Under the pieces are notes generated by a model that was given only the letters and a program-made list of their open reading frames with translations, made no database searches and was not told where the DNA came from. Source: Pseudonocardia sp. HH130629-09 (lineage in GTDB: Bacteria; Actinomycetota; Actinomycetes; Mycobacteriales; Pseudonocardiaceae). Taken from it: a DNA stretch of 64,000 nucleotides. This document shows, piece after piece, positions 1 to 8,330 of this stretch. Within the stretch, counting starts at the first letter, position 1. The number at the start of each line of letters is the position of its first letter. A program made the translations under genes and the position numbers. The stretch is from assembly GCF_001294645.1 (NCBI RefSeq), contig NZ_CP011868.1, forward strand, positions 1,798,001-1,862,000. The letters are read 5' to 3'.

Positions 1-215
1 GTCAGCACGGTCGGGCCGGTGTCCAGGGCGTAGGTCCCGTGGGCGTCGGTCACGTCGAGCCGCCCGGCGCGGCCGCCGGGGACGCTCTCCCGCTCGACGA
101 TCGTGACCCGGCGGCCCGCGCCCAGCAGGTGCAGCGCGGTCGACAGCCCGGCCAGCCCCGCCCCCACGACGATCACGTGGTCGGAGGGCCCCTCGATCCG
201 CCGCATCCCGCTCAC
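1..215 (-). CDS. crtI: Phytoene desaturase / CrtI-like FAD oxidoreductase, N-terminal part
   Basis: Only the first 71 codons are inside the window; the gene continues beyond base 1. The visible N-terminus has a dinucleotide-binding fold: a GAGLAGL loop at about residues 18-24, an acidic residue closing the second strand (VTIVERE), then a PGGRAGR motif typical of carotenoid and amine oxidoreductases. These enzymes desaturate phytoene using FAD. The GTG at 215 overlaps the stop of the polyprenyl synthase (GTGA), which indicates translational coupling; an in-frame ATG at 206 is the alternative start. Pairing with a crtE-like gene makes a carotenoid role the best guess, but other FAD desaturases share this N-terminus. 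Confidence 0.8.
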   Translation of the reverse strand, partial: MSGMRRIEGPSDHVIVVGAGLAGLSTALHLLGAGRRVTIVERESVPGGRAGRLDVTDAHGTYALDTGPTVL

Positions 216-1369
216 CAGGCCCGTCGGGTGGCGCGCTCGGCCAGCTCGAACAGGTGCGACCGGCCCGGTTCGGCGACCGGTGCGGAGTCGAGCGCGTCGA
301 GCGCGGCGCCGGTGAGGGCGGCGATCCGCTGCTCCACCGACTGCACCGCGCCCAGCTCGGACAGCGCGGAGCGGGCCCGGTCCAGGCTCGCGGCGTCCAG
401 GTCGGGGTCGCCGAGCGCGGCGAGGACGACGTCGGCGGCGGCCCGGTCCCCGCGCTGCTCGGCCCGCTGCAGGGCCGCGGCGACCAGCAGGGTCCGCTTG
501 CCCTCGCGCAGGTCGTCCCCGGCGGGCTTGCCGGTGACCCGGGGGTCGCCGAACACGCCGAGCAGGTCGTCGCGCAGCTGGAACGCGACGCCGATGTCGG
601 CGCCGTAGCGCCGGTAGGCCGCGACGACCCGCGGGTCGGCCCCGGCGATCGCCGCGCCCAGGTGCAGCGGCCGCTCCACGGTGTAGGCGGCGGTCTTGAA
701 GCGGTCGATGGTCAGCGCGGTCGACTCCGCGGTGTCCCCGGAGGCCTGCGCCAGCACGTCGAGGTACTGGCCGGACAGCACCTCGGTGCGCATCGCCCGC
801 CACGGCTCGGCGGCGCGGGTGTGGGCGCCCTCGGGCAGCGGGGCGGCGTGGAACATGTCGTCGGCCCACACCTGGGCCAGGTCCCCGACGAGGATCGCGA
901 CGGCGGCGCCGAACCGGGCCGGCGTGCCCGACCAGCCGTTCGCCGCGTGCATCCTGGCGAACTCGACGTGCACCGTCGGCCGGCCGCGCCGGGTGGAGGA
1001 GGCGTCCATCAGGTCGTCGTGGACCAGTGCGCACGCCTGGATCAGCTCCAGCGACGCGATCGCGCTCAGCACGCCGTGGGCGTGCGGGTCGGCCGGGTCG
1101 CCACCCGCGCCGCGCCAGCCCCACCAGGCGAAGGTGGGCCGCAGCCGCTTCCCGCCGCCCAGGACGAACCCGGCCAGCGCGTCGGCGGCCTGGACGACGA
1201 CCGTGTCGATGCCCGCCACCTCGGCGCGTCGGCGGTCCAGGTACCCGGCCAGCACCCGTTCCACGTGCTGGGGCAGCGCGTCGTCCAGGGGGGCCGGACC
1301 GGTCGTGGACGGGCCGGGGGACCCGGACGGACCGGACGGTGCGGACACGGAGGAGACGGGGTCTGCCAC
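212..1369 (-). CDS. crtE: Polyprenyl (geranylgeranyl-type) diphosphate synthase
   Basis: A 385-aa trans-isoprenyl diphosphate synthase that condenses IPP with allylic diphosphates, probably supplying GGPP for carotenoids. Visible family marks are GGGKRLRP at about residues 71-78, the first Asp-rich motif DDLMD at 118-122 and the second, DDLLG, at 267-271, followed by a GKRTLL segment. The first 30 residues are Ser/Pro/Gly-rich and low in complexity, so a start inside the long open frame is uncertain; GTG at 1369 is chosen because the frame further upstream is shadow sequence over metF. It overlaps the downstream crtI-like gene by 4 nt, and is divergent from metF across about 130 nt. Product chain length cannot be read from the sequence with confidence. 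Confidence 0.88.
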   Translation of the reverse strand: MADPVSSVSAPSGPSGSPGPSTTGPAPLDDALPQHVERVLAGYLDRRRAEVAGIDTVVVQAADALAGFVLGGGKRLRPTFAWWGWRGAGGDPADPHAHGVLSAIASLELIQACALVHDDLMDASSTRRGRPTVHVEFARMHAANGWSGTPARFGAAVAILVGDLAQVWADDMFHAAPLPEGAHTRAAEPWRAMRTEVLSGQYLDVLAQASGDTAESTALTIDRFKTAAYTVERPLHLGAAIAGADPRVVAAYRRYGADIGVAFQLRDDLLGVFGDPRVTGKPAGDDLREGKRTLLVAAALQRAEQRGDRAAADVVLAALGDPDLDAASLDRARSALSELGAVQSVEQRIAALTGAALDALDSAPVAEPGRSHLFELAERATRRAW

Positions 1370-1501
1370 GTCGACCAGGCTATCGGTGTGCCGGGGACCC
1401 GGCCCGTCGATGCGGTGGTGGTGCACGTCATGGCCGTTCGGGGGCGGTGCGGGCCCTTCGGCGGACGACCGGCGGGTCGTGCGCCCCGTAAGGTCGTCGC
1501 C

Positions 1502-2425
1502 GTGACGACGAGTTCCGCATCCACGGTGACCGAACGGATCAGCGTCGACCGCCCCTTCTTCGCGGTGGAGTTCTTCCCGCCGAAGGACGACCAGGGCGAG
1601 GCGGAGCTGTGGCGCGCCATCCGCCGCCTCGAGGTGCTGGACCCCGCCTACGTCTCGGTGACCTACGGCGCGGGCGGCTCCAGCCGCGACCGGACCGTCC
1701 GCACGGTCGAACGGATCGCCACCGACACCACGCTCTGCTCGATGGCGCACCTGACCGCCGTCTCGCACTCCACCGACGAGCTGCGCCACGTGATCGGGTC
1801 GCTGGCCGCCGCGGGTGTCCGCAACATCATGGCGCTGCGCGGGGACCCGCCCGGCGACCCGCTCGGCGAGTGGGTCGCCCACCCCGAGGGACTCGAGTAC
1901 GCCGACCAGCTGGTCGCGCTGATCAAGCGGTCCGGCCCGTTCTGCGTGGGCGTCGCCGCGTTCCCCTACGGCCATCCGCGCTCGGTCGACCTCGACGCCG
2001 ACACCGAGCGGCTCGTCGGGAAGTTCCGGGCGGGGGCGGAGTTCGCCGTCACCCAGCTGTTCCTGGAGCCCGAGGGATTCCTGCGGCTGCGTGACCGGGT
2101 CGCCGCCGCCGGGTTCGACCAGCCGATCATCCCCGGCATCATGCCGCTGACCTCGGAGAAGACCTTCCGCAAGGGCCCGGAGCTGTCGGGCTCGCCGCTG
2201 CCGGGAGCACTGGTGGAGCGGCTCGCGCCCTACTCCGGCGACGCGGCGGCGATCCGCGCCGCAGGGATGGAGGTCACCGGCGAGCTGTGCGAGCGGCTGC
2301 TCGCCGAGGGTGTCCCCGGGATCCACTTCTACTGCCTCAACCGGTCCACGGCGACGACCGAGCTGGTCGAGCGGCTCGGGCTGGCGCCGCGCCACGAGGG
2401 AGCCCGGCACTCCACCCCGGCCTGA
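1502..2425 (+). CDS. metF: 5,10-methylenetetrahydrofolate reductase
   Basis: A 307-aa FAD-dependent TIM-barrel enzyme that reduces 5,10-methylene-THF to 5-methyl-THF for methionine synthesis; cytoplasmic. It shows the family hallmarks FFPPKD near the N-terminus, SVTYGAGGS, the RNIMALRGDPP segment that lines the flavin site, and GIHFYCLN near the C-terminus. Length matches bacterial MetF (about 290-310 aa). GTG at 1502 is used because it places the conserved FFAVEFFPPK at residues 19-28; the open frame extends upstream only as antisense shadow of crtE. The gene stands alone, divergent from crtE. Confidence 0.95.
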   Translation: MTTSSASTVTERISVDRPFFAVEFFPPKDDQGEAELWRAIRRLEVLDPAYVSVTYGAGGSSRDRTVRTVERIATDTTLCSMAHLTAVSHSTDELRHVIGSLAAAGVRNIMALRGDPPGDPLGEWVAHPEGLEYADQLVALIKRSGPFCVGVAAFPYGHPRSVDLDADTERLVGKFRAGAEFAVTQLFLEPEGFLRLRDRVAAAGFDQPIIPGIMPLTSEKTFRKGPELSGSPLPGALVERLAPYSGDAAAIRAAGMEVTGELCERLLAEGVPGIHFYCLNRSTATTELVERLGLAPRHEGARHSTPA

Positions 2426-2470
2426 CCCCGCGCCGCACCGCCCGTGCCGGTCCGAGGGCCGGGCCGGTGG

Positions 2471-2890
2471 TCAGGTGGGGCGCACGAGGTACAGGTCCGG
2501 GGCCGGTCGGGCGTCCGTCGGCCCGACGTCGGCCCAGGTCGTCTTGCCGCCGCGGTGCGGGCGCACTCCCCAGCGCTGTGCGAGCCGGCCGACGATCTGC
2601 AGCCCGCGCCCGCGGGTGGCGGTGGGGTCGTGGGGCTGCTCGCGTCCGCGGACGACCGAGCCGTCGCGGACGCGCAGTCGCACCGCGCCGTCACGCACCC
2701 GGGCGGTCACCAGCATCGGGGTGTGCGCGTGGTCGATGCCGTTCGCGACCAGCTCGTGCAGCACGAGTGCCGCGTCGTCGAGGGTTGAGTCGTCCACCAG
2801 CGGCGTCAGGAACCGCGTCAGCTCGTGCCGGGCCGCACGGCACGCGGCCGCGTCGGGCTCCACCCTCAGGATCCAGGACTGCGCGGTCAC
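2471..2890 (-). CDS. RsbW/SpoIIAB-like ATP-binding (HATPase) regulatory protein
   Basis: A 139-aa stand-alone GHKL ATPase domain. The N-box is visible as ELVANGIDHAHT (conserved E and N), and the G-box region as GRGLQIV about 40 residues later. Small proteins of this kind in actinobacteria act as anti-sigma factors or serine kinases in partner-switching systems. No anti-anti-sigma or sigma gene lies next to it, so its partner is unknown. GTG at 2890 is preferred over the ATG at 2926 because it removes an Arg/Gly-rich tail absent from the fold. It is divergent from the glycosyltransferase gene at 3076. Confidence 0.8.
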   Translation of the reverse strand: MTAQSWILRVEPDAAACRAARHELTRFLTPLVDDSTLDDAALVLHELVANGIDHAHTPMLVTARVRDGAVRLRVRDGSVVRGREQPHDPTATRGRGLQIVGRLAQRWGVRPHRGGKTTWADVGPTDARPAPDLYLVRPT

Positions 2891-3075
2891 GGCCCGCCCC
2901 CTCCCCGTCCTGCCGGGCCGTCCCACCCGACCTGAACCGGTTACCCGATGTGCCCCCGCCGCACACGCCCGCGGTCACCCACCCGTGGGTCGCCCGGAGC
3001 GGGTACGGTCACAGATCCGACGCGTAGAGCCAACTGCGCGTGCCCGCAGCTGCGAGCACGACGTGGAGGCTCCGC

Positions 3076-4185
3076 TTGCGCATTGCCGTCATCCTTACCC
3101 CCGAGGTCCCGAGAACGTGCGGCGCGGGAATCACCGCCGCCTCGCTGGCCGCCGCCGGTCACACCGTCCGGGTGTTCACCGACGTCCCCGACGACCCGGA
3201 CCTGGTCGCGCGGGCCGGCAGCGACGCACTGCGCGTACAGCCGTGGGACGCCGGGCAGGACACCGCACTGGCCGCGGCCTGGTCCGACGACCCGCCCCAG
3301 GTGGTGCACGCGATCGGTCTGCGCGCCGGGGTCGCCGCCGCCGCGACCGGGGTGCCGGTGGTGCAGGTCTACCCGCCCGACGCCCCGGGCCCAGCCGTGG
3401 TTCCCGCGGCCCGTGCCTGGTCGTCGCCGGGGGTGGCCCGGGTGCTGGCCTCCAGCGAGGAGCAACACACCGCCCTGCTGCGCCGCGGGGTGCCGCGGGC
3501 GGCGTTGCGGACCGTGCCGACCGCCGTCGACACCGACGCCTTCACCCCCGACGGCCCGGCGCTGCGCCGGGGCGAGCGGCCGCGGCTCCTCGCGGTCGGC
3601 TCGCTGGCCGACGGCGCCGGGGTGGACACGGTGATCCGGGCGCTGGCCCGGATCCGCACCGCCGAGCTGCTGGTCGCCGGCGGCGCGGCGGGCCAGGACC
3701 CCGACCGCGCGCGCCTGTTCGGCATCGCCCGCGAGGCCGGTGTCGCCGGACGTGTCCGGTTCCTCGGGCCGGTCGAGGGGGCCCTGCTCCCGCGGCTGCT
3801 GCGCTCGGCCGACGTCGTGGTCGCCGCGCCGGAGCACGACGTCGGGGTCGGGGCGGTCCTTCAGGCGATGGCGTGCGCGCGACCGGTCGTGGCGACCGGG
3901 GTGGGCGGGCTGCGCGACGTCGTCGTCGACGGGGTGACCGGGATGCTGGTCCGCCCGGCCCGGCCGGCCGAGCTGGCGGTCGCGCTGCGCGGCGTGCTCG
4001 GCGACGACGCCCTGCGCGTCGGGTTCGGGATCGCGGGCCGGGACCGTGCGGTGTCACGGTTCGACCGGGTGCGGATCGCCCAGGCCCTGACCGCCGTCTA
4101 CGGCGAGCTGGTCGGCGAGCCGGTCGTCGAGCCCGCCGAGGACGACGACCCCGAGGCCCGCACGCCGGTGGGCGCCGTGGGATGA
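3076..4185 (+). CDS. GT4-family glycosyltransferase (TTG start)
   Basis: A 369-aa GT-B fold enzyme. The N-terminal Rossmann half begins RIAVILTPEV, and the C-terminal half has the nucleotide-sugar signature APEHDVGVGAVLQAMACARPV followed by VGGLRDVVVDGVTGMLV, typical of GT4 retaining enzymes. The start is taken as TTG at 3076, because a GGAGG ribosome-binding site sits 6 nt upstream (3065-3069) and the first beta strand starts right after it; the ATG at 3040 would add 12 residues with no ribosome site. The acceptor (lipid, protein or small molecule) cannot be inferred. The C-terminal tail is acidic and probably disordered. Confidence 0.85.
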   Translation: MRIAVILTPEVPRTCGAGITAASLAAAGHTVRVFTDVPDDPDLVARAGSDALRVQPWDAGQDTALAAAWSDDPPQVVHAIGLRAGVAAAATGVPVVQVYPPDAPGPAVVPAARAWSSPGVARVLASSEEQHTALLRRGVPRAALRTVPTAVDTDAFTPDGPALRRGERPRLLAVGSLADGAGVDTVIRALARIRTAELLVAGGAAGQDPDRARLFGIAREAGVAGRVRFLGPVEGALLPRLLRSADVVVAAPEHDVGVGAVLQAMACARPVVATGVGGLRDVVVDGVTGMLVRPARPAELAVALRGVLGDDALRVGFGIAGRDRAVSRFDRVRIAQALTAVYGELVGEPVVEPAEDDDPEARTPVGAVG

Positions 4186-4324
4186 CGCGGCGGCCGTGCT
4201 CCCGGGCCCACGCGGCGTCGCGGATCGCGCACGCACCGTCGGTACGGGGCTCGGTGTCCGGTACCGCCTGCGCCGTGCGAGTGGTCATCCGCGTGACTGA
4301 TGAGCGACGCTAAGTATCAGCTCC

Positions 4325-4330
4325 TATCGT
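4325..4330 (+). promoter_or_regulatory. Candidate -10 element for a leaderless methyltransferase mRNA
   Basis: TATCGT matches the actinobacterial TANNNT -10 pattern and ends 7 nt before the ATG at 4338, so transcription would begin at or next to the start codon. No ribosome-binding site is visible in front of that ATG. This is an inference from spacing only; no good -35 hexamer was found. Confidence 0.4.
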
Positions 4331-4337
4331 GATCGGC

Positions 4338-5207
4338 ATGCGCACAGTCGACGATCAGTGGGACATCACCAGCAGCGTGGGCGTCACCGCCCTGGCCGTC
4401 GCCGCGGGGCGGGCACTGGAGACCCGCCGCCCCGACCGCCTGGTCGAAGATCCGTACGCCCAGCGGTTCGTCGATGCGGCCGGGACGCTGTCGGCCGTGC
4501 CACAGCACCCGGACGACCCCGCCGACCCGTGGGTCGTGCAGGCCGGCTACCAGGGCGTGCGCTCCCGCTTCTTCGACGAGGCACTCACCGGCGCCGGGAC
4601 GACCCAGGTCGTGTTGCTCGCCGCGGGCCTCGACGCGCGGGCCCTGCGGCTGCCGTGGCCCGCCGGGACCACGGTGTTCGAGGTCGACCAGCCGAAGGTG
4701 CTGGACTTCAAGGACGGGGTCGTCGCCGAGGCGGGGATGACGCCGACCGCGCGCCGGGTCACCGTGCCGGTCGACCTGCGCCACGACTGGCCCGCCGCGC
4801 TCGCCGCGGCCGGTTTCGACCCGGCCCGGCCGACCGCCTGGCTGGCCGAGGGGCTGCTGCCCTACCTGCCCGTCGACGCCGAGCAGCTCCTGTTCGAACG
4901 GGTGCACGCGCTGTCGGTGCCGGGCAGCCGGATCGCCGTCGAGCACTTCGGCGACCAGGTGGAGCGGATCGCGGACGACCCGTCGTTCCGGGTGGCCGCC
5001 CAGGAGATGCTGCCCGGCACCGACGTCCGCGAGCTGTTCTTCGCCGAGCCCCGGACCGAGCCCTGCGACGCCTGGCTGCGCCGCCACGGCTGGACGGTCA
5101 CGGCCCGTACGGCCCGCGACGTCGCCGCGGGCTACGGACGACCGCTGGGCGGCACGGTCGCCGACATCCTCGGCGCGACGACGCTGCTGTGGGCCGATCG
5201 GCCCTGA
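4338..5207 (+). CDS. SAM-dependent methyltransferase, LCM/TIGR00027-type
   Basis: A 289-aa class I methyltransferase of the leucine-carboxyl-methyltransferase-like family that is expanded in mycobacteria and relatives. Marks: the N-terminal DDQWDITSSVG, then EDPYAQRFVDAAG, the SAM loop VVLLAAGLDARALRL, FEVDQPKVLDFK, and AWLAEGLLPYLP. Family substrates are mostly unknown, and some members act in polyketide or glycolipid modification. ATG at 4338 is preferred over the GTG at 4329 because relatives begin MRTxDDxWDI. No ribosome site is visible, so the mRNA may be leaderless. It converges with the PucR gene, with 9 nt between the stops. Confidence 0.85.
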   Translation: MRTVDDQWDITSSVGVTALAVAAGRALETRRPDRLVEDPYAQRFVDAAGTLSAVPQHPDDPADPWVVQAGYQGVRSRFFDEALTGAGTTQVVLLAAGLDARALRLPWPAGTTVFEVDQPKVLDFKDGVVAEAGMTPTARRVTVPVDLRHDWPAALAAAGFDPARPTAWLAEGLLPYLPVDAEQLLFERVHALSVPGSRIAVEHFGDQVERIADDPSFRVAAQEMLPGTDVRELFFAEPRTEPCDAWLRRHGWTVTARTARDVAAGYGRPLGGTVADILGATTLLWADRP

Positions 5208-5216
5208 GCGGCGGGC

Positions 5217-6692
5217 TCAGCGCGCGGCGCGGGCGTCGACGAGCAGCGCAAGGTGCAGCGTCGTCCGCACCTCGGGGTCGGTGAGGTCGAGGTCCAGCAG
5301 GGCGGACAGGCGGCGCAGCCGGGCGTAGGCCGCCGGGCGGCCCACCCCGAGCCTGCGGGCGACGTCGGCGACGACCCCGCCGGTGTCGACCAGGGCCCAC
5401 AGGGTGTCCCGGGCGTCGGTCCGCGCGGCCGCGGGCAGTGCGCCCACCGGGCCGAGGACGTCCGCGGCGAAGCCGAGCAGATGGGGGTCGTCGCCGAGGC
5501 GGTGCACCAGCCCGCGCAGCGCGGGCACCCGGACGGGGCCGCGGCCGCCGGTCGCGGCGTGGGCGGCCGCGTCCTCGCGGGCCCGGCGCAGCAGGTCCGG
5601 CAGGTCGGCGACGGAGCCGGGCCCGGCCGTCGCCGCGGGCACCGTGGCGGGCAGCGCGGCGAGCAGCGGGCCGCCGTCGCCGGGGACGAGGACGACGAGC
5701 TCGCCGGGTGCGGGGGAGGCCACCGTCGCCGCCGGCGCGACGACGGCGAGTGCCGCATCGAGGCCCTGGTCCGGGGGGTGGTCGCCGGTCGCGCGCAGTG
5801 CCACCACCGACAATCCGACGGCGGTGTCCAGCCCGGCGGCACGGGCGCGCACCGCCAGCCGCCCGGCGTCGGACGGGACCGCGGCGGCCAGGTCGGCGAC
5901 CAGCGCGTCGCGGGCGGCACGCAGCAGGACCACCGGATCCGGGTCGAGCAGCGACACCGCGTCCGCGGCGGCGTCGAGCACCGCGCGGACCCGGTCGGCG
6001 GTGCCCGGCGTCGGCCGCGACGGCACCGTCAGCCGCCCCCACCGCGCGCCCGGCCGCCCGACCGGCGCGGTCGCCCAGCCCTCGGGCCCGGCGGGCCCGG
6101 CGAGGCGCGAGCGCGCCACCCAGTCCCGCAGGTCCGGACCGCCCGCCGTGAGCAGGACCCGGTGCGCGAGGTCCTCGCACACCACGGGCGCGTCGATCCG
6201 GCGTGCCAGCTCGTCGACCACGCGCTGCGGCCCCACCCGGTGCAGGGCGAGCGACCGGAACGCGGCCTCGGCGCCCGGCGCCCCGGGGAGGTCGTCGCCA
6301 CGGTCGACGATCTCCCCCAGCACGCCCGCGACGATCTCGGCGAAGCGCACCGTGCGGCGCAGCTCCACCAGCGGGAACCCGGCCGCGCGGGCGGCCTGCA
6401 CCAGCCCGGCGGGCAGCGACGGTAGCTGCTGCCCGATCTCGACGACCAGCCCGACCGCCCCGGCGGCCCGCAGCGCGTCGACGTAGCGGGCGGGGACGGT
6501 GGTGGGGTCGGCCACCGGCATCCCCACCGACAGCACCAGCACCCCCTGGGGCAGCGTCCCGGCCGGGTCGGCGACCTCGCTGACGTGCACCCAGCGCACG
6601 GGGGTACCCAGCGCCGCCCGCCCGGCCCGGACGGCCGGTGCCCCCGCCCGGACCTCCGGACGGGCCAGCACATCGACGATGGTCGGGTGCAC
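5217..6692 (-). CDS. PucR-family transcriptional regulator
   Basis: A 491-aa regulator with an N-terminal PucR (purine catabolism regulator-like) domain (about residues 5-125), a Val/Ala-rich middle region resembling the degenerate GGDEF-like segment of the family, and a C-terminal PucR helix-turn-helix containing DTGGVVADVARRLGVGRPAAYARLRRL. Such proteins activate catabolic genes of nitrogen compounds, purines or polyamines. GTG at 6692 places HPTIVDVLARP at the N-terminus as in the family. It is divergent from the class III aminotransferase, so it probably controls that gene; a 15-bp palindrome lies between them. Confidence 0.88.
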   Translation of the reverse strand: MHPTIVDVLARPEVRAGAPAVRAGRAALGTPVRWVHVSEVADPAGTLPQGVLVLSVGMPVADPTTVPARYVDALRAAGAVGLVVEIGQQLPSLPAGLVQAARAAGFPLVELRRTVRFAEIVAGVLGEIVDRGDDLPGAPGAEAAFRSLALHRVGPQRVVDELARRIDAPVVCEDLAHRVLLTAGGPDLRDWVARSRLAGPAGPEGWATAPVGRPGARWGRLTVPSRPTPGTADRVRAVLDAAADAVSLLDPDPVVLLRAARDALVADLAAAVPSDAGRLAVRARAAGLDTAVGLSVVALRATGDHPPDQGLDAALAVVAPAATVASPAPGELVVLVPGDGGPLLAALPATVPAATAGPGSVADLPDLLRRAREDAAAHAATGGRGPVRVPALRGLVHRLGDDPHLLGFAADVLGPVGALPAAARTDARDTLWALVDTGGVVADVARRLGVGRPAAYARLRRLSALLDLDLTDPEVRTTLHLALLVDARAAR

Positions 6693-6727
6693 CGTGGATC
6701 CACTCCGTTCGCCGGAAGGCTCGGGAC

Positions 6728-6742
6728 GATACGGATCGTATC
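6728..6742. promoter_or_regulatory. Palindrome GATACG-GAT-CGTATC, candidate PucR operator
   Basis: A perfect 6-3-6 inverted repeat lies in the 115-nt divergent region, 36 nt before the PucR start and 66 nt before the aminotransferase start. The position fits an operator shared by both promoters. That PucR is the binder is an inference from adjacency. Confidence 0.5.
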
Positions 6743-6807
6743 CCTGATCGGAGCCGTCGCGGCGCCGACGATCGGAGGTGTCCACGCCGCTACCGAGGGA
6801 GCCCCAC

Positions 6808-8229
6808 GTGACCGCCGTCGAGAACCCGACCCGGACCGAGGCCGGTGCGACCCCGGACGCGCCCGCCCTCTCGCCGCACGCCGACGCGGCGGGCCGGCAC
6901 CTCTGGATGCACTTCGCCCGGATGCACGGCCGCGGCGGCGCGAACCCGATCCCGGTCATCGCCCGCGGCGAGGGCGTGCACCTGTGGGACGACCGCGGGC
7001 GCCGGATCCTCGACGGCCTCGCCGGCCTGTTCGTCGTCCAGGCCGGGCACGGGCGGCGCGAGCTGGCCGAGGTCGCCGCCCGGCAGGCGTCGGAGCTGGC
7101 GTTCTTCCCGGTCTGGGGCTACACGACCCCGCCCGCGGCCGAGCTCGCCGAGCGGCTGGCCCATCTCGCCCCCGGCGACCTGAACCGGGTCTTCTTCACC
7201 TCCGGCGGCGGCGAGGCCGTCGAGAGCGCCTGGAAGGTGGCCAAGCAGTACTTCAAGCTCCGCGGCCGCCCGCTCAAGCACAAGGTGATCTCCCGGGCGA
7301 CGGCCTACCACGGCACCACGCACGGGGCGATGGCCGTGACCGGGCTGCCCGCGATGAAGAAGGACTTCGAGCCGCTGGCCCCCGGCGGGTTCCGCGTGCC
7401 CAACACCAACCTCTACCGCCACCCCGAGTTCGACGGCGACGCCGAGGCGCTGGGCCGCTGGGCCGCCGACCGGATCGAGGAGGCCATCGCGTTCGAGGGC
7501 GCCGACACCGTCGCCGCTGTCGTGCTGGAGCCGGTGCAGAACTCCGGCGGCTGCCTGACCGCGCCGCCGTCGTACTTCGCCCGGGTCCGCGAGATCTGCG
7601 ACCGGCACGACGTGCTCCTCGTCGCCGACGAGGTGATCACCGGCTTCGGCCGCCACGGCGTACCGTTCGCCAGCGCGAAGTTCGGGTTCACCCCGGACAT
7701 CATCACCTGCGCGAAGGGCATGACCTCGGGCTACGGGCCGCTGGGCGCGATGATCGCCTCTGAGAAGGTGATCGAGCCGTTCCTCGCCCCCGGCGTGACG
7801 TTCCCGCACGGCTACACCTGGGGCGGGCACCCGGTCTCCGCCGCCGTCGCGCTCGCGAACCTCGACCTCATGGAGCGCGAGGACCTCTACGGCAACGTCG
7901 CGTCCCACGCCGACGCGTTCGGCGCGACCCTCGGCCGGCTCCGCGACCTGCCGATCGTCGGTGACGTCCGCGGCGACGGCTACTTCTGGGCGATCGAGCT
8001 CGTGCGTGACCGGGAGACCCGGGAGACCTTCGGTCCGCAGGAGCGGGAGCGGCTGGTGCGCGGCTTCCTCCCCGGGGCGCTGTTCGAGGCGGGCCTGTAC
8101 TGCCGGCCCGACGACCGCGGGGACGTCGTGATCCAGCTGGCGCCGCCGCTGATCGCCGGACAGGCCGAGTTCGACGAGATGGAGCAGATCCTGCGGCACG
8201 TGCTCACCGAGGCGGCGGAGGTCGTATGA
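6808..8229 (+). CDS. Class III PLP-dependent aminotransferase (omega-amino acid/polyamine type)
   Basis: A 473-aa fold-type I transaminase. It has LDGLAGLFVVQAGHG near the N-terminus, the FFTSGGGEAVESAWKVAKQY cofactor-phosphate region, the VADEVITGFGR Asp motif, and the Schiff-base lysine in ITCAKGMTSGYGPLGAMI. The best relatives are the putrescine/beta-alanine/GABA-pyruvate aminotransferases. GTG at 6808 has a GAGGGA ribosome site 7 nt upstream. With PucR control, a role in amine or amino-acid catabolism is likely, but the exact donor cannot be read from the sequence. A semialdehyde dehydrogenase, the usual partner, is not adjacent. Confidence 0.88.
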   Translation: MTAVENPTRTEAGATPDAPALSPHADAAGRHLWMHFARMHGRGGANPIPVIARGEGVHLWDDRGRRILDGLAGLFVVQAGHGRRELAEVAARQASELAFFPVWGYTTPPAAELAERLAHLAPGDLNRVFFTSGGGEAVESAWKVAKQYFKLRGRPLKHKVISRATAYHGTTHGAMAVTGLPAMKKDFEPLAPGGFRVPNTNLYRHPEFDGDAEALGRWAADRIEEAIAFEGADTVAAVVLEPVQNSGGCLTAPPSYFARVREICDRHDVLLVADEVITGFGRHGVPFASAKFGFTPDIITCAKGMTSGYGPLGAMIASEKVIEPFLAPGVTFPHGYTWGGHPVSAAVALANLDLMEREDLYGNVASHADAFGATLGRLRDLPIVGDVRGDGYFWAIELVRDRETRETFGPQERERLVRGFLPGALFEAGLYCRPDDRGDVVIQLAPPLIAGQAEFDEMEQILRHVLTEAAEVV

Positions 8230-8252
8230 GTTCGTAGGGACCCGCCGCGTCG

Positions 8253-8267
8253 GGTTGTTGACCAACC
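8253..8267. promoter_or_regulatory. Inverted repeat GGTTG-TTGAC-CAACC before plsB
   Basis: A perfect 5-5-5 inverted repeat in the 101-nt leader of the lipid operon. It contains TTGACC, which could serve as a -35 hexamer, with TAACTA/TAGGTT a short distance downstream. The spacing to those -10 candidates is shorter than ideal. It is either promoter plus operator or a small hairpin. Confidence 0.35.
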
Positions 8268-8330
8268 GGCGGGTAACTAGGTTGAACGCGCAGGCGCCGC
8301 ACCGCGGCGGGGCATGCGACGGGGGGCTCC

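Noticed and set aside
254-1501. Very long open frames opposite or across crtE and metF
   Set aside because: They are GC-rich shadow frames without domain content; real genes explain both strands.
4182-4313. Possible 43-aa ORF overlapping the glycosyltransferase stop
   Set aside because: Arg/Ala-rich composition typical of shadow sequence and no family match; the ATGA overlap alone is not enough.
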